From positions 9,574 through 73,573 of the forward strand of contig CAZUQP010000011.1 of NCBI GenBank assembly GCA_964622455.1: a stretch of DNA of 64,000 nucleotides, in the 5' to 3' direction. This document shows, piece after piece, positions 36,132-44,995 of this stretch. Within the stretch, counting starts at the first letter, position 1. Every line of letters begins with the position of its first letter. The notes below the pieces were generated by a model. It made no database searches. It saw only the letters and a list, made by a program, of their open reading frames with translations, and was not told where the DNA came from. This DNA is from CAZUQP01 sp964622455. GTDB taxonomy: Bacteria; Pseudomonadota; Gammaproteobacteria; DSM-16500. A program made the translations under genes and the position numbers.

Positions 36132-36174
36132 TTGTTTGGAAAAAGAAAATTTTTTATAGGAACATTATCACACT

Positions 36175-36251
36175 TGGTGGCTATGGGTGGACTCGAACCA
36201 CCGACCTCAGCATTATGAGTGCCGCGCTCTAACCAGCTGAGCTACATAGCC
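36175..36251 (-). tRNA. tRNA-Met (anticodon CAT)
   Basis: The minus strand begins GGCTATGTAGCTCAGCTGG. It has the anticodon loop CTCATAA (CAT), the T-arm GGTGGTTCGAGTCCACC and a closing acceptor ATAGCC, then A and an encoded CCA. It has 77 nt and the elongator-type first pair G-C. Its 3' part is the attachment site of the adjacent island. Confidence 0.96.
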
Positions 36252-36324
36252 ATAGCAGGCGCTTATTCTCAAAGTTTTAGGGTCGATTTGTCAAGGCGAA
36301 TTCCTTGATTAACAGATAAAAAAT

Positions 36325-36353
36325 TTGCGTCTTTAGGCTCTTTTGCGTACAAT
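36325..36353 (+). promoter_or_regulatory. sigma70 promoter of the rpsF operon
   Basis: TTGCGT (36325-36330), a 17-base spacer and TACAAT (36348-36353). The leader of about 95 bases before rpsF contains GCCTT...AAGGC with an inner TTGC/GCGA pairing (about 36400-36430), a possible S6/S18 feedback element, although the known CCG motif was not seen. Confidence 0.65.
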
Positions 36354-36452
36354 CACCAGCTTTTCGAAGGTCATTTATTAAAAAGTGATTTTCTCCTTGC
36401 CTTCCCTTGCGAAATTGCGAGTAAGGCTTTACCCATGAGGAGCGTTAAGTAC

Positions 36453-36911
36453 ATGAAACATTACGAAATTGTTTTTTTAGTCCATCCTGATCAAAGTGAG
36501 CAAGTGCCGCAGATGGTCGAGCGGTATAGCAACATTGTTACCCAGAGAAAGGGTAAAATTCACCGCTTGGAAGATTGGGGCCGTCGTCAATTAGCCTATC
36601 CTATTAACAAAATTTTAAAAGCCCATTACATTTTAATGAACATTGAGTGCGATAAAGAAACGCTCGATGAATTAAATAATGCGTTTCGTTATAACGATGC
36701 CGTCATTCGTAACCTGGTGTTAAATGTCAAACAGGCAGTTAAAGAGCCTTCCCCCTTATTGAAAGAAAAAGATAATCGCGGTGAAACAACCAGCGGCGGA
36801 CATTATGACTCTGAAGGCGGTCATGGCTATAAAGGTCGAGGCAGAAAAATCCCTATGGGTGAGAATGAACCAGGCCATTTAATTGAATCAGGTGCAGAGG
36901 CAGATAAATAA
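36453..36911 (+). CDS. rpsF: 30S ribosomal protein S6
   Basis: Binds 16S rRNA with S18 in the platform of the small subunit. The start MKHYEIVFLVHPDQSEQ is the family start and has AGGAG ten bases upstream; the open frame begins six codons earlier. The core includes IHRLEDWGRRQLAYPINK. About 152 residues, with a Gly/Asp-rich C-terminal tail beyond residue 105. First gene of rpsF-rpsR-DUF2232-rplI. Confidence 0.97.
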   Translation: MKHYEIVFLVHPDQSEQVPQMVERYSNIVTQRKGKIHRLEDWGRRQLAYPINKILKAHYILMNIECDKETLDELNNAFRYNDAVIRNLVLNVKQAVKEPSPLLKEKDNRGETTSGGHYDSEGGHGYKGRGRKIPMGENEPGHLIESGAEADK

Positions 36912-36926
36912 ATAATTGGAGTTGTT

Positions 36927-37151
36927 ATGTCTACGTATTTTCGTCGTAAAAAGTTTTGTTATTTTACTACCAATAAAATTGATAGTGTTAACTATCAAGA
37001 AGTTTATCTTCTCCGAAAATTTATTACAGAGAATGGTAAAATAGTTCCGAGCCGAATTACAGGAACAAAAGCAAAGTATCAACGGCAATTGGCTAAGGCA
37101 ATTAAAATAGCACGTTTTTTAGCTTTGCTGCCGTATTGCGATAAGCATTAA
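36927..37151 (+). CDS. rpsR: 30S ribosomal protein S18
   Basis: Partner of S6. 74 residues with FRRKKFCYFT, IDYKDV-like VNYQEVYLLRKFI, GKIVPSRITGT and the basic KYQRQLAKAIKIARFLALLPY tail, all standard. A GGAG ribosome site precedes the start, and the gene is 15 bases after rpsF. Confidence 0.98.
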   Translation: MSTYFRRKKFCYFTTNKIDSVNYQEVYLLRKFITENGKIVPSRITGTKAKYQRQLAKAIKIARFLALLPYCDKH

Positions 37152-37184
37152 AGCTTCTGGGTACAAGGATGCTATAAGCAGTCT

Positions 37185-38111
37185 ATGTTACTACGCCGAT
37201 TGACGGATTTTGTTTTGCAAAGCCGCTTGAAAGCAATGGGAGTGGCGTTTTTATTTTCATTTATTCCATTGATTGGCGGCAGTATCAGTATTTTGATTGC
37301 AGCACTCGTGACATTACGCAAGGGTGCATTCGAGGGTACGTTTGTTTTGGGTGCTGCGATTTTGCCTTACCTATTCAGTTATGCTGCGTACGGAGCATCA
37401 GAAGAAGCAGAACTGGTTTTTATCGCAACGAGCGTGATCGTTGCAATTAATGTGTTAACTTGGCTTTATGCGCTGGTGTTGCGGCGTTATAGCAATTGGA
37501 GTTTGGTGATTGAGGGCGCAGCGTTATCAGGAATCATGATTGTTGCGGTGATTTATTTAGCGTATCCCAATATTCAAAATTGGTGGGTGGCGGAATTGAC
37601 ACATTATTTGAATAAAATGGTGGAACAAGCAACTGTTCAAGGTGATACGGTTGTTTCAGAAGGTATGCAAGCAAAACTCGCAGCCAGCGTGCAAGAATTT
37701 AAACGGTACGCAACAGGGATTATGGTAGTGTCCGCGGTATTTAATGCAGTTTTGCAATTGTTATTGGCAAGATGGTGGCAGGCGATTTTATTTAATCCAG
37801 GTGGATTACGCAAAGAATTGTATCAGATTCGGTTGAGTTATCTATCTGCAATTATTTTTGTGGGAGTAGTGGGTTTAGCTTATCTTGGCCAATCGTTTAG
37901 TTTGGAGCTTTTACCGATTGCAGTCACTGCATTTTGTGCGGCTGGATTAAGTTTGATTCATCACTTACTTGCCACAAATAAAACGGCTTGGCTTTGGTTG
38001 ATGTTAGTGTATTTAGGCATTTTATTTTTGTCTTACATAGGTGTTTTTATCGTTGCCTTTGTAGGTTTATTAGATAGTCTATTTGATTTTCGTGAGCGAA
38101 GATTAATTTAA
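37185..38111 (+). CDS. DUF2232 integral membrane protein
   Basis: 308 residues with about eight hydrophobic segments and little polar sequence. The place between rpsR and rplI is where gammaproteobacteria often carry a DUF2232 (YybS-like) protein. Function is not established in the family. Confidence 0.75.
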   Translation: MLLRRLTDFVLQSRLKAMGVAFLFSFIPLIGGSISILIAALVTLRKGAFEGTFVLGAAILPYLFSYAAYGASEEAELVFIATSVIVAINVLTWLYALVLRRYSNWSLVIEGAALSGIMIVAVIYLAYPNIQNWWVAELTHYLNKMVEQATVQGDTVVSEGMQAKLAASVQEFKRYATGIMVVSAVFNAVLQLLLARWWQAILFNPGGLRKELYQIRLSYLSAIIFVGVVGLAYLGQSFSLELLPIAVTAFCAAGLSLIHHLLATNKTAWLWLMLVYLGILFLSYIGVFIVAFVGLLDSLFDFRERRLI

Positions 38112-38126
38112 AAATGAGGTGTTAAC

Positions 38127-38579
38127 GTGGAAGTGATATTACTTGAAAAAGTTCGTAATTTAGGGGCGCTCGGCGATAAAGTCAATGTGAAGCCAGGCTA
38201 TGGGCGTAATTTTCTAGTGCCTGAAGGCAAAGCCGTTTATGCAACACCTGCTAACATTGCTAAATTTGAAGCGCGTCGTGCGGAGCTTGAAAAAGTGGCA
38301 GCAGAAAAAGTGAAAGCGGCAGAAGTGAGAAAGCAAGCGCTCGAAGCATTAAAAGTGATTACGATTGTTGCAAAAGCGGGCGAAGAAGGAAAATTATTTG
38401 GTTCAATCGGCACACGCGATATTGCGATTGCTGTGAATAAAGCAGGCGTTGAAATCAGCAAGAGTGAAATTCATTTGCCAGCGGGTGTATTGCGCCAAAC
38501 GGGTGATTATGAAATTGAAGTGGATTTGCATAGTGATGTCAGTGTGATATTGAAATTAAGCGTGGTTTCTGAAGGTTAG
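38127..38579 (+). CDS. rplI: 50S ribosomal protein L9
   Basis: 150 residues from a GTG start with GAGG upstream. The N-terminal MEVILLEKVRNLGALGDKVNVKPGYGRNFL is the L9 rRNA-binding motif, followed by the long connecting helix (Ala/Glu/Lys-rich) and the C-terminal domain with KLFGSIGTRDIA. L9 binds helix 76 of 23S rRNA at the base of the L1 stalk. Confidence 0.98.
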   Translation: MEVILLEKVRNLGALGDKVNVKPGYGRNFLVPEGKAVYATPANIAKFEARRAELEKVAAEKVKAAEVRKQALEALKVITIVAKAGEEGKLFGSIGTRDIAIAVNKAGVEISKSEIHLPAGVLRQTGDYEIEVDLHSDVSVILKLSVVSEG

Positions 38580-38682
38580 TTTTTTTATCATTCCTCAACT
38601 ATACAACAACTTATTCCTTAACTTAATACAGGACTCTCATTAGAGGGCCCTGCTCTATTAACTGTTCATTTTTTATATCAAT

Positions 38683-38715
38683 CTTAATAAAGTGTTAAGA
38701 AAAGGTATTTATTAT
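38683..38715 (+). promoter_or_regulatory. PmrA-box-like direct repeat and -10
   Basis: CTTAAT (38683-38688), five bases and GTTAAG (38694-38699) give an 11-base repeat spacing like the PmrA box (YTTAAK-N5-YTTAAK). TATTAT (38710-38715) follows and could serve as -10, about 30 bases before the orphan gene. In Legionella and Coxiella PmrA activates many effector genes. The second half-site starts with G instead of a pyrimidine, so the match is imperfect. Confidence 0.45.
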
Positions 38716-38746
38716 TGCACAGAGCGAAGAAAAACGAGGTGCATCT

Positions 38747-39703
38747 ATGTCGGATACTAGGTTAGGAGCACCATCACAAGAATATTTAATTCCTTTTGAT
38801 GGATTGCCTAATAATATAAAAAACTATCTTGATACGAAGAGTATTAGTCAAGATGTGTGGGACAGATCAGCAGGAGAAGTACAGAAGCTTATCATGGATA
38901 ATTACGCAAAAGAGCAAACAAAGAATTACTCTGCAGATGCAGAACAAAAACAACCTCAACGGACCATAGGCTCACAAACTAAGGGTGTGCTACAAGAAAA
39001 AACGAAGAAGATTTTATATGGATTTGGACTACCGGACAAAGATTTCGTAATTACTATGGACAAAGATGAGCTGGGTATTCAAGTTACCGATTCTAAAAAT
39101 ATATCACTCCTTCTAAATGTTTTTAATCATTTCTCATCATTGAATCCTGGTATTGAAATTTTTCTGCGTGTTAAAGAGAAGAAGATTTCTATTAACGGAA
39201 ATGACAATTTGTTAAACAGAGCGTTAGAATCATACTTAAAGAATCTAGACGAAAATAAGCAGAAAATTCGTCTTCAATTGCATTGGATAGATAATGCGAT
39301 CAAAAAAAGCAATGGACCAACCGCAGGCGACTTGATAGCTCAATGCAGGAAGGAATTATTACCATTAAGTGATATTGCGCATGATGAAAGACAAACATTC
39401 CATGATAGGATTTCTGCGCGTGACAAAGGACAAGCATTTCATGATAGGATTGCTGACATCACTGGGCGCTATTGCACTGAAGATGAACGTATTCAATTGG
39501 CCACTGTGCTTCTGGGTGATATACGCCGTGCGATGAAACAAGAGCGTGAGGAAGACACGCCGACCACTATTACCCTCTGTGCCAGTTATCCCGAAAGAGG
39601 AAGAGCTCCCTTTTTTGACAAGGGGAAAGAAGCAGTAATAGTAGTAAAAACAGATGAAAGTCACAGTGAAAAAAAAGGAAGAGTAGCCGACTTAAGAAAG
39701 TGA
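38747..39703 (+). CDS. unknown 318-residue soluble protein
   Basis: Not recognised. It has no signal peptide or membrane helix, is rich in charged residues and is mostly helical. A 13-residue tandem repeat at about residues 215-240 (ERQTFHDRISAR then KGQAFHDRIADI) reflects a 39-base DNA repeat. The C-terminus is charged and basic/acidic (ESHSEKKGRVADLRK). It breaks the usual rplI-dnaB linkage together with the next gene. The PmrA-like upstream site and orphan nature fit an effector candidate (inference). Confidence 0.6.
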   Translation: MSDTRLGAPSQEYLIPFDGLPNNIKNYLDTKSISQDVWDRSAGEVQKLIMDNYAKEQTKNYSADAEQKQPQRTIGSQTKGVLQEKTKKILYGFGLPDKDFVITMDKDELGIQVTDSKNISLLLNVFNHFSSLNPGIEIFLRVKEKKISINGNDNLLNRALESYLKNLDENKQKIRLQLHWIDNAIKKSNGPTAGDLIAQCRKELLPLSDIAHDERQTFHDRISARDKGQAFHDRIADITGRYCTEDERIQLATVLLGDIRRAMKQEREEDTPTTITLCASYPERGRAPFFDKGKEAVIVVKTDESHSEKKGRVADLRK

Positions 39704-39765
39704 ATTGAAAAAATGGAATAACAAAATAGATCTCTATACTTCTTCTAAAATGATATCATCTCATC

Positions 39766-40941
39766 ATGACACCTAAGATTTTTATCGCAGTATTATTGTT
39801 TGTTACGTTGGGGCAAATTACTGCAGATATGTATTTGCCTTCGCTTCCTGCCATTACTGAAGCTTTATCCAGTACCCCTGCAATGATTAAGTTAACGTTG
39901 TCTGTTTATTTGTTGGGATTTAGTGTGTCTCATTTATTTTATGGGCCCATTTCTGATCGTATTGGGCGGCGTAAACCGATATTGTTTGGCATGGGTTTGA
40001 GTATATTGGGATCTCTCATTTGTTTTAGCGCATCATCAGCTATCGTATTAATTGCAGGACGTTTTTTACAAGGAATTGGTACAGGCGCTTGCACCTCCAT
40101 TGGTCGTTCCATTAGCCGTGATTTATTGAGCGGGAGTCATTTAGCGAGAACGTCATCACAGTTGGGGATGGCAGGTGCTTTTGTGCTTGCTTCATCTCCG
40201 ATGATTGGCGGATATATTCAACATTATTTATCTTGGCGAATGAATTTTTTCATCTTATTTTTATATACGAGCTGCATATTTATTTTTGTCTATCATGTTC
40301 TCCCAGAAACCAATCAGCATTTGGATCCTATGGCAACACGTTTAAAAGTAGCATGCCGAAATTATACTGTATTGCTTTTCAATAGAACATTTATCAGTTA
40401 CACCTTTTGTGCGGCCATGGCTTATGCAGGATTAGCGGCTTATCTGACAATAGCACCTTTTTTATTCCAAACGGTGATCGGCTTAAACCCCGTGCAATTT
40501 GGCTGGCTGTCATTTTTTATTGGCGCAGGTATATTGACTAGTGGTTTTATTAACAGCCGTTATGTGGTTCACAAAGGAATTCCGTTTATGCTTCGCTTAG
40601 GAACTTTTTGCATGATGACAAGCGGTGTTTTAATGTTGTTGTTGGGATTAGGAGGACTGCTCAATGTAGCGGTCATTGTCTTGCCCCTTATGCTTTTTTG
40701 TGTTGGGACCAGTTTATCATTTGCAAATGCCTCGGCTGGCGCTTTTCATGCCTTTCCCGAAATGGCAGGGACTGCGGCAGCATTATACGGCTGTTTTCAA
40801 GTGCTTGGCGGAGCAACAGCAAGCGGATTGGCAGCAAAACTGCATGCCCATAATCAGATTCCTCTCGCTATTCTTTTTGTAGTATTGGGTAGTTTGTCAT
40901 TTTTGTCTTTGACATATGGTGTTGGGAAAGAAAGTCCATAA
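39766..40941 (+). CDS. MFS multidrug exporter, Bcr/CflA type
   Basis: 391 residues with twelve hydrophobic segments. Family marks are the early ADMYLPSLP motif in helix 1, the MFS motif A GPISDRIGRRKPI between helices 2 and 3, and GRFLQGIGTGACTSIGRSISRD in helix 4. It belongs to the 12-helix drug:H+ antiporter group that includes Bcr. The substrate is unknown. It lies between the orphan gene and dnaB. Confidence 0.9.
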   Translation: MTPKIFIAVLLFVTLGQITADMYLPSLPAITEALSSTPAMIKLTLSVYLLGFSVSHLFYGPISDRIGRRKPILFGMGLSILGSLICFSASSAIVLIAGRFLQGIGTGACTSIGRSISRDLLSGSHLARTSSQLGMAGAFVLASSPMIGGYIQHYLSWRMNFFILFLYTSCIFIFVYHVLPETNQHLDPMATRLKVACRNYTVLLFNRTFISYTFCAAMAYAGLAAYLTIAPFLFQTVIGLNPVQFGWLSFFIGAGILTSGFINSRYVVHKGIPFMLRLGTFCMMTSGVLMLLLGLGGLLNVAVIVLPLMLFCVGTSLSFANASAGAFHAFPEMAGTAAALYGCFQVLGGATASGLAAKLHAHNQIPLAILFVVLGSLSFLSLTYGVGKESP

Positions 40942-40994
40942 CCTTTGGACAACTTTTCTTAATAATGCGAAAATTCCTATTATTTAGATAGTGG

Positions 40995-42380
40995 ATGCCT
41001 ATGGATACTTCTACCCTAAAACGTCCCAAGTCAAACGCGGGCGATGCGCATTTTGTCAAAGTCCCGCCGCATTCCATTGAAGCCGAGCAATCGGTGTTGG
41101 GTGGTTTGATGCTGGATAACCGGTCTTGGGATCAAATTGCCGATCGAGTGCGTGAAAGTGATTTTTATCGCCATGACCATCGTTTGATTTATCGCGTCAT
41201 GAATAAATTGGTTGAACAAAATAAACCGCTGGATGTTTTAACTGTTTCTGAGGCATTACGAGAACTTCATGAATTAGATAATGCGGGCGGTGAAGTTTAT
41301 CTTTTTGAATTAGCTAATAACACCCCAAGTGTTGCGAATATTAAAGCATACGCTGACATTGTGCGTGAACGTTCCGTTTTACGTCAATTGATCGCAGCAG
41401 CAAATGATATTGCAAGTCATGCTTTTAATCCAGAAGGACGCAGCAGCACCGAATTATTGGATGAAGCTGAGCGGCAAGTATTTTCCATCAGTGAACAAGG
41501 TGCGAGAAGCGGCGGTCCTGTGACCATCACCGAATTTTTAGCAAAAACGATGGAGCGGATTGATACGCTCGCTAATTTAGATGATCCTATCACTGGTATT
41601 TCATCGGGTTATCATGATTTAGATGACATGACATCGGGATTGCAGCGCGCAGATTTGATTATTGTGGCAGGGCGTCCATCGATGGGTAAAACCACATTTG
41701 CGATGAACATTGCAGAACACGTGGTCATGAGTAAATTACCGGTGGCTATTTTTAGCATGGAAATGCCAGGGGAAGCGATCGTCATGCGTTTATTATCTTC
41801 GTTATCGCGCATTGATCAATTAAAAATTCGTACCGGAAAAATTGAAGAACAAGATTGGCCGCGTGTGATGTCGACTGTGAGTATTTTATCAGAAGTGCCG
41901 ATGTTTATTGACGATACGCCTGCGCTAAATCCTGTTGAATTACGCGCGCGTGCAAGACGGTTAGCGAAAGAACATGGACCGCTTGGACTCATCGTGATTG
42001 ATTATTTGCAATTAATGCAAATCCCTGGGTTTAATGAAAATCGCACGGCAGAAATTTCAGAAATTTCGCGTTCACTGAAATCATTAGCAAAAGAATTAAA
42101 TGTCCCTGTGATTGCTTTATCACAATTAAATCGCGGACTTGAACAGCGTTCAGATAAACGACCGGTGATGTCTGATTTACGTGAATCAGGTGCGATCGAA
42201 CAAGATGCCGATTTGATTCTCTTTATTTATCGCGATGAAGTGTATAACGAAAATAGTCCTGATAAGGGAAGTGCTGAAATTATTATTGCAAAGCAGCGTA
42301 ATGGTCCGATTGGCCGATTGCGATTAACGTTCTTAGGTCAATACACGCGCTTTGAAAACTTTACTCGAAATATGTATTAA
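40995..42380 (+). CDS. dnaB: replicative DNA helicase
   Basis: 461 residues. The N-terminal helical domain begins VPPHSIEAEQSVLGGLML. The RecA-like C-terminal domain has Walker A GRPSMGKTT, Walker B LIVIDYLQLM, and SQLNRGLEQR...MSDLRESGAIEQDAD. It unwinds DNA ahead of the polymerase whose tau and delta subunits are also in this window. Two in-frame ATGs (40995 and 41001) are possible starts. It is followed by alr after six bases, the common dnaB-alr arrangement. Confidence 0.97.
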   Translation: MPMDTSTLKRPKSNAGDAHFVKVPPHSIEAEQSVLGGLMLDNRSWDQIADRVRESDFYRHDHRLIYRVMNKLVEQNKPLDVLTVSEALRELHELDNAGGEVYLFELANNTPSVANIKAYADIVRERSVLRQLIAAANDIASHAFNPEGRSSTELLDEAERQVFSISEQGARSGGPVTITEFLAKTMERIDTLANLDDPITGISSGYHDLDDMTSGLQRADLIIVAGRPSMGKTTFAMNIAEHVVMSKLPVAIFSMEMPGEAIVMRLLSSLSRIDQLKIRTGKIEEQDWPRVMSTVSILSEVPMFIDDTPALNPVELRARARRLAKEHGPLGLIVIDYLQLMQIPGFNENRTAEISEISRSLKSLAKELNVPVIALSQLNRGLEQRSDKRPVMSDLRESGAIEQDADLILFIYRDEVYNENSPDKGSAEIIIAKQRNGPIGRLRLTFLGQYTRFENFTRNMY

Positions 42381-42386
42381 AAAACT

Positions 42387-43466
42387 ATGAGCCGTCCAGC
42401 AAAAATTACCATTGATCTTGCAGCATTAAAACATAACTTAAAAGAAGTACGGCGTTTTGCGCCTAAAAGTTCAGTGATTGCGATGGTGAAATCAGATGCC
42501 TATGGCCATGGATTAGTTCGTATTGCGAGTGCATTGGAAGATGCAGAAGCTTTAGGCGTGGCTTGTTCTGAAGAAGGATCCATGTTGCGGCAAGCGGGTG
42601 TCAAAAATAAAATTATTTTAATGGAAGGATTATTTTCAGCGGATGAATTACCGCGCGCAGTTCTAAATGATTTCATCCTCATCGTGCATCATGTGTCTCA
42701 AATTGAAATGCTGGAAAAAGCAGGAAATATTGCGCCGCTTTCAGTCTGGTTGAAAATCGATACAGGCATGCATCGTTTAGGATTTGATCCTACCTATCTT
42801 AAAACTGCTTATTCTCGTTTAATGAATTGTGAGGCTGTTAAAAAACCGATTGGCCTCATGACGCATTTTGCAGAATCAGATTCATCTGATTTCTCTAAAA
42901 CGCTGCAGCAGATTGAAATTTTTAATGAAGCAACTGCTTTATTAAAAGGCCCAAAAAGCCTTGCGAATTCTGCGGGCATTATTGCTTTCGAAAAAACACA
43001 TGCTGATTGGGTGCGTCCGGGGATTATGTTATATGGCGCATCTCCTTTCCCGGGGCGCACTGGATGCGAGCATGCATTAAAACCAGTGATGACGTTAAGT
43101 TCTGAGTTAATCGCGATTCATGATGTGAAAAAAAACGCGCGTGTTGGTTATGGCGGAACATGGATGTGCCCTGAAGATATGCGGATTGGTGTCGTTGGAA
43201 TTGGTTATGGCGATGGTTATCCGCGTCATGCGCGCAATGGCACACCACTTTTAGTGAATGGCCAACCCTCCCTGTTAGTGGGACGTGTTTCTATGGATAT
43301 GATAACGGTTGATTTACGCACTCAACCGAATGCTAAAGTGGGCGACCCTGTATTATTGTGGGGAGAAGGGATGCCGGTTGAAACGGTTGCTGAACATAGT
43401 GATACAAACGGCTATGAATTATTGACCCGCATCACACAGCGGGTGCATGTGAAAGTAAAATCGTAG
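42387..43466 (+). CDS. alr: alanine racemase
   Basis: PLP enzyme making D-alanine for peptidoglycan. The PLP lysine is K35 in MVKSDAYGHG. The catalytic Tyr lies in RVGYGGTW, and IGYGDGYPR and GRVSMDMITVDL are present. 359 residues. The stop codon TAG coincides with the first three bases of the adjacent MITE-like element. Confidence 0.96.
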   Translation: MSRPAKITIDLAALKHNLKEVRRFAPKSSVIAMVKSDAYGHGLVRIASALEDAEALGVACSEEGSMLRQAGVKNKIILMEGLFSADELPRAVLNDFILIVHHVSQIEMLEKAGNIAPLSVWLKIDTGMHRLGFDPTYLKTAYSRLMNCEAVKKPIGLMTHFAESDSSDFSKTLQQIEIFNEATALLKGPKSLANSAGIIAFEKTHADWVRPGIMLYGASPFPGRTGCEHALKPVMTLSSELIAIHDVKKNARVGYGGTWMCPEDMRIGVVGIGYGDGYPRHARNGTPLLVNGQPSLLVGRVSMDMITVDLRTQPNAKVGDPVLLWGEGMPVETVAEHSDTNGYELLTRITQRVHVKVKS

Positions 43467-43596
43467 GGTCTGTTGAGAATTGAAATTTTTTAATCATTTT
43501 AGCGTCAAACACGCTCTCCTTGATCGGGTTTGACTCTCAAAAACATCCTGTTTTTTCGTAAAATGATTAAAAAATTTCAATTCTCAACAGACCCTA
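43464..43596. mobile_element. 133-bp MITE-like element with perfect 38-bp inverted repeats
   Basis: Terminal repeats begin TAGGGTCTGTTGAGAATT and are perfect complements over 38 bases (43464-43501 and 43559-43596). The 57-base centre has its own GTCAAAC/GTTTGAC pairing. The element carries no gene and ends in TA at both sides. It lies exactly between alr and a convergent ATPase gene, giving alr its stop codon, and its hairpin may terminate both transcripts. Confidence 0.8.
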
Positions 43597-43599
43597 GAA

Positions 43600-44976
43600 T
43601 TAAACCACAGGGTTCTTGGCGCCCAGCAATCTGTATAATTGACCCAACAAATAAAATGGTAATGAAATTAATTCATAATCATTCAGTTCACCTGTTGTTG
43701 TTTTTGATTTGATGTGGTCGCGTTGAACGGGCCCCGCATAAAAACGAATTGCAAGTTTCCACGGTTTTTCACTCATAAATTGATGCAATGATCTTAATTT
43801 TCCTTCAACGCCAGCCTTCACTTCAATCGGAATCAATCGTTGATTGTCTTGAATTAAATAATCAATTTCAGCACTCGAACTTGTTAATTCACGGCTCCAA
43901 TAATGTAATGTTGGTTCAAGATAACATGGCGATAATAAGCGTAATAATTGTCCCACGACTTGTTCTGCCAGGGCTCCTTTATTGATAAGTAAAATATCCT
44001 CTATGCTACTAAATTGATGTAGCTTTAAGCCTAGCATCGTTGAAACTAAACCTACATCGATCAAGATAATTTTGAATACTTTTGAATTGACTTCAGCGCC
44101 AAGAGGAATGCCATTTGCGCTTGTACTTTGCACTTTATGACATAAGCGCGATTTTAATAACAAGCTCAGTGCTCGTTTAATACTCTCATGCCGCGCGGCG
44201 GGATCCACGTGACTATAAATAAATTTTTTCGTTAATAATTTTGGAACCGCGTGTAACACTTCCTCCAAATAAGTAATCGATAATTTTCCCGCATATTTCA
44301 TAAAGTCATCTTGATAAGTATAAATTAAATTATTATGCACTTCTGCAAGTGTTTCCAACGAAGATGTTTTAATCCAAGTAGAAACCGCTTCTGGCATACC
44401 GCCTACCGTGACAAATTCTTTGAATAATTGATTAGCTTTATCATGCAGTGGTGTATTAAGTGATTTTTCAAAAGAAACTTTTTCTATGGCTGATAGTAAA
44501 TGCGTTTCATTTTTTGCTAATAAAAACTCTTCAAATCCTAAGGGTTCAATAAAGAAATATTGGATACGTCCAACGGGCATACTAAATGTATGATTTTCTA
44601 ATACAAACTCCAGCAATGATCCTGCAGCAATTACAGGAAGCTCGGCCAAGTCTTCATAAAACCATCGCAATTTTGCGAATAGATCGGGTACAGCCTGAAT
44701 TTCATCTAAAAACAAAATAGAGTCTGCTGGATGAATAGGTTGATTTAACGCGCTTTCCAAATTTAATAGAATCGTCGATGGATTGTTACTTTCAAAATGA
44801 ATGGCAAGGGAACGCTGTTTTTCAAAATTAAGCTCAATCAGCTGCTTGCCTGTTTGCTTCGCAAGTTCTCTGACAATCCATGTTTTGCCCACTTGCCGCG
44901 CGCCTCGGAGCACAGCGGGTTTGCGAGCAGGTGACAGAAGCCAATCTTTTAATTTATCAATAAGATAGCGTTTCAT
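43600..44976 (-). CDS. AAA ATPase with DUF4143 nuclease-like domain
   Basis: 458 residues. The N-terminal AAA domain has Walker A GARQVGKT near residue 25 and Walker B SILFLDEIQ. The C-terminal DUF4143 domain has the PD-(D/E)xK-like SSAEIDYLI...RLIPIEVKAG. The family is widespread, often horizontally acquired, and of uncertain function. The C-terminus lies against the MITE-like element. Two operator-like palindromes precede it, so expression is probably controlled. Confidence 0.9.
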   Translation of the reverse strand: MKRYLIDKLKDWLLSPARKPAVLRGARQVGKTWIVRELAKQTGKQLIELNFEKQRSLAIHFESNNPSTILLNLESALNQPIHPADSILFLDEIQAVPDLFAKLRWFYEDLAELPVIAAGSLLEFVLENHTFSMPVGRIQYFFIEPLGFEEFLLAKNETHLLSAIEKVSFEKSLNTPLHDKANQLFKEFVTVGGMPEAVSTWIKTSSLETLAEVHNNLIYTYQDDFMKYAGKLSITYLEEVLHAVPKLLTKKFIYSHVDPAARHESIKRALSLLLKSRLCHKVQSTSANGIPLGAEVNSKVFKIILIDVGLVSTMLGLKLHQFSSIEDILLINKGALAEQVVGQLLRLLSPCYLEPTLHYWSRELTSSSAEIDYLIQDNQRLIPIEVKAGVEGKLRSLHQFMSEKPWKLAIRFYAGPVQRDHIKSKTTTGELNDYELISLPFYLLGQLYRLLGAKNPVV

Positions 44977-44995
44977 CTTGGTATTTATCCGTGAA

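Larger units (their letters stand above)
32883..36222. mobile_element. decayed integrative island at tRNA-Met
   Basis: A 45-bp direct repeat, identical but for one base, lies at 32883-32927 and 36178-36222. The right copy is the 3' part (T-arm, variable loop, anticodon arm) of the intact tRNA-Met. This is the layout left by site-specific integration into a tRNA 3' end. The roughly 3.3 kb between holds a Fic gene and broken AbiE genes but no integrase. Both gene content and decay suggest an old, immobilised island. Confidence 0.75.

Noticed and set aside
32883..36251. Integrase gene for the tRNA-Met island
   Set aside because: No tyrosine or serine recombinase motifs in any frame between the repeats; it seems to have been lost.
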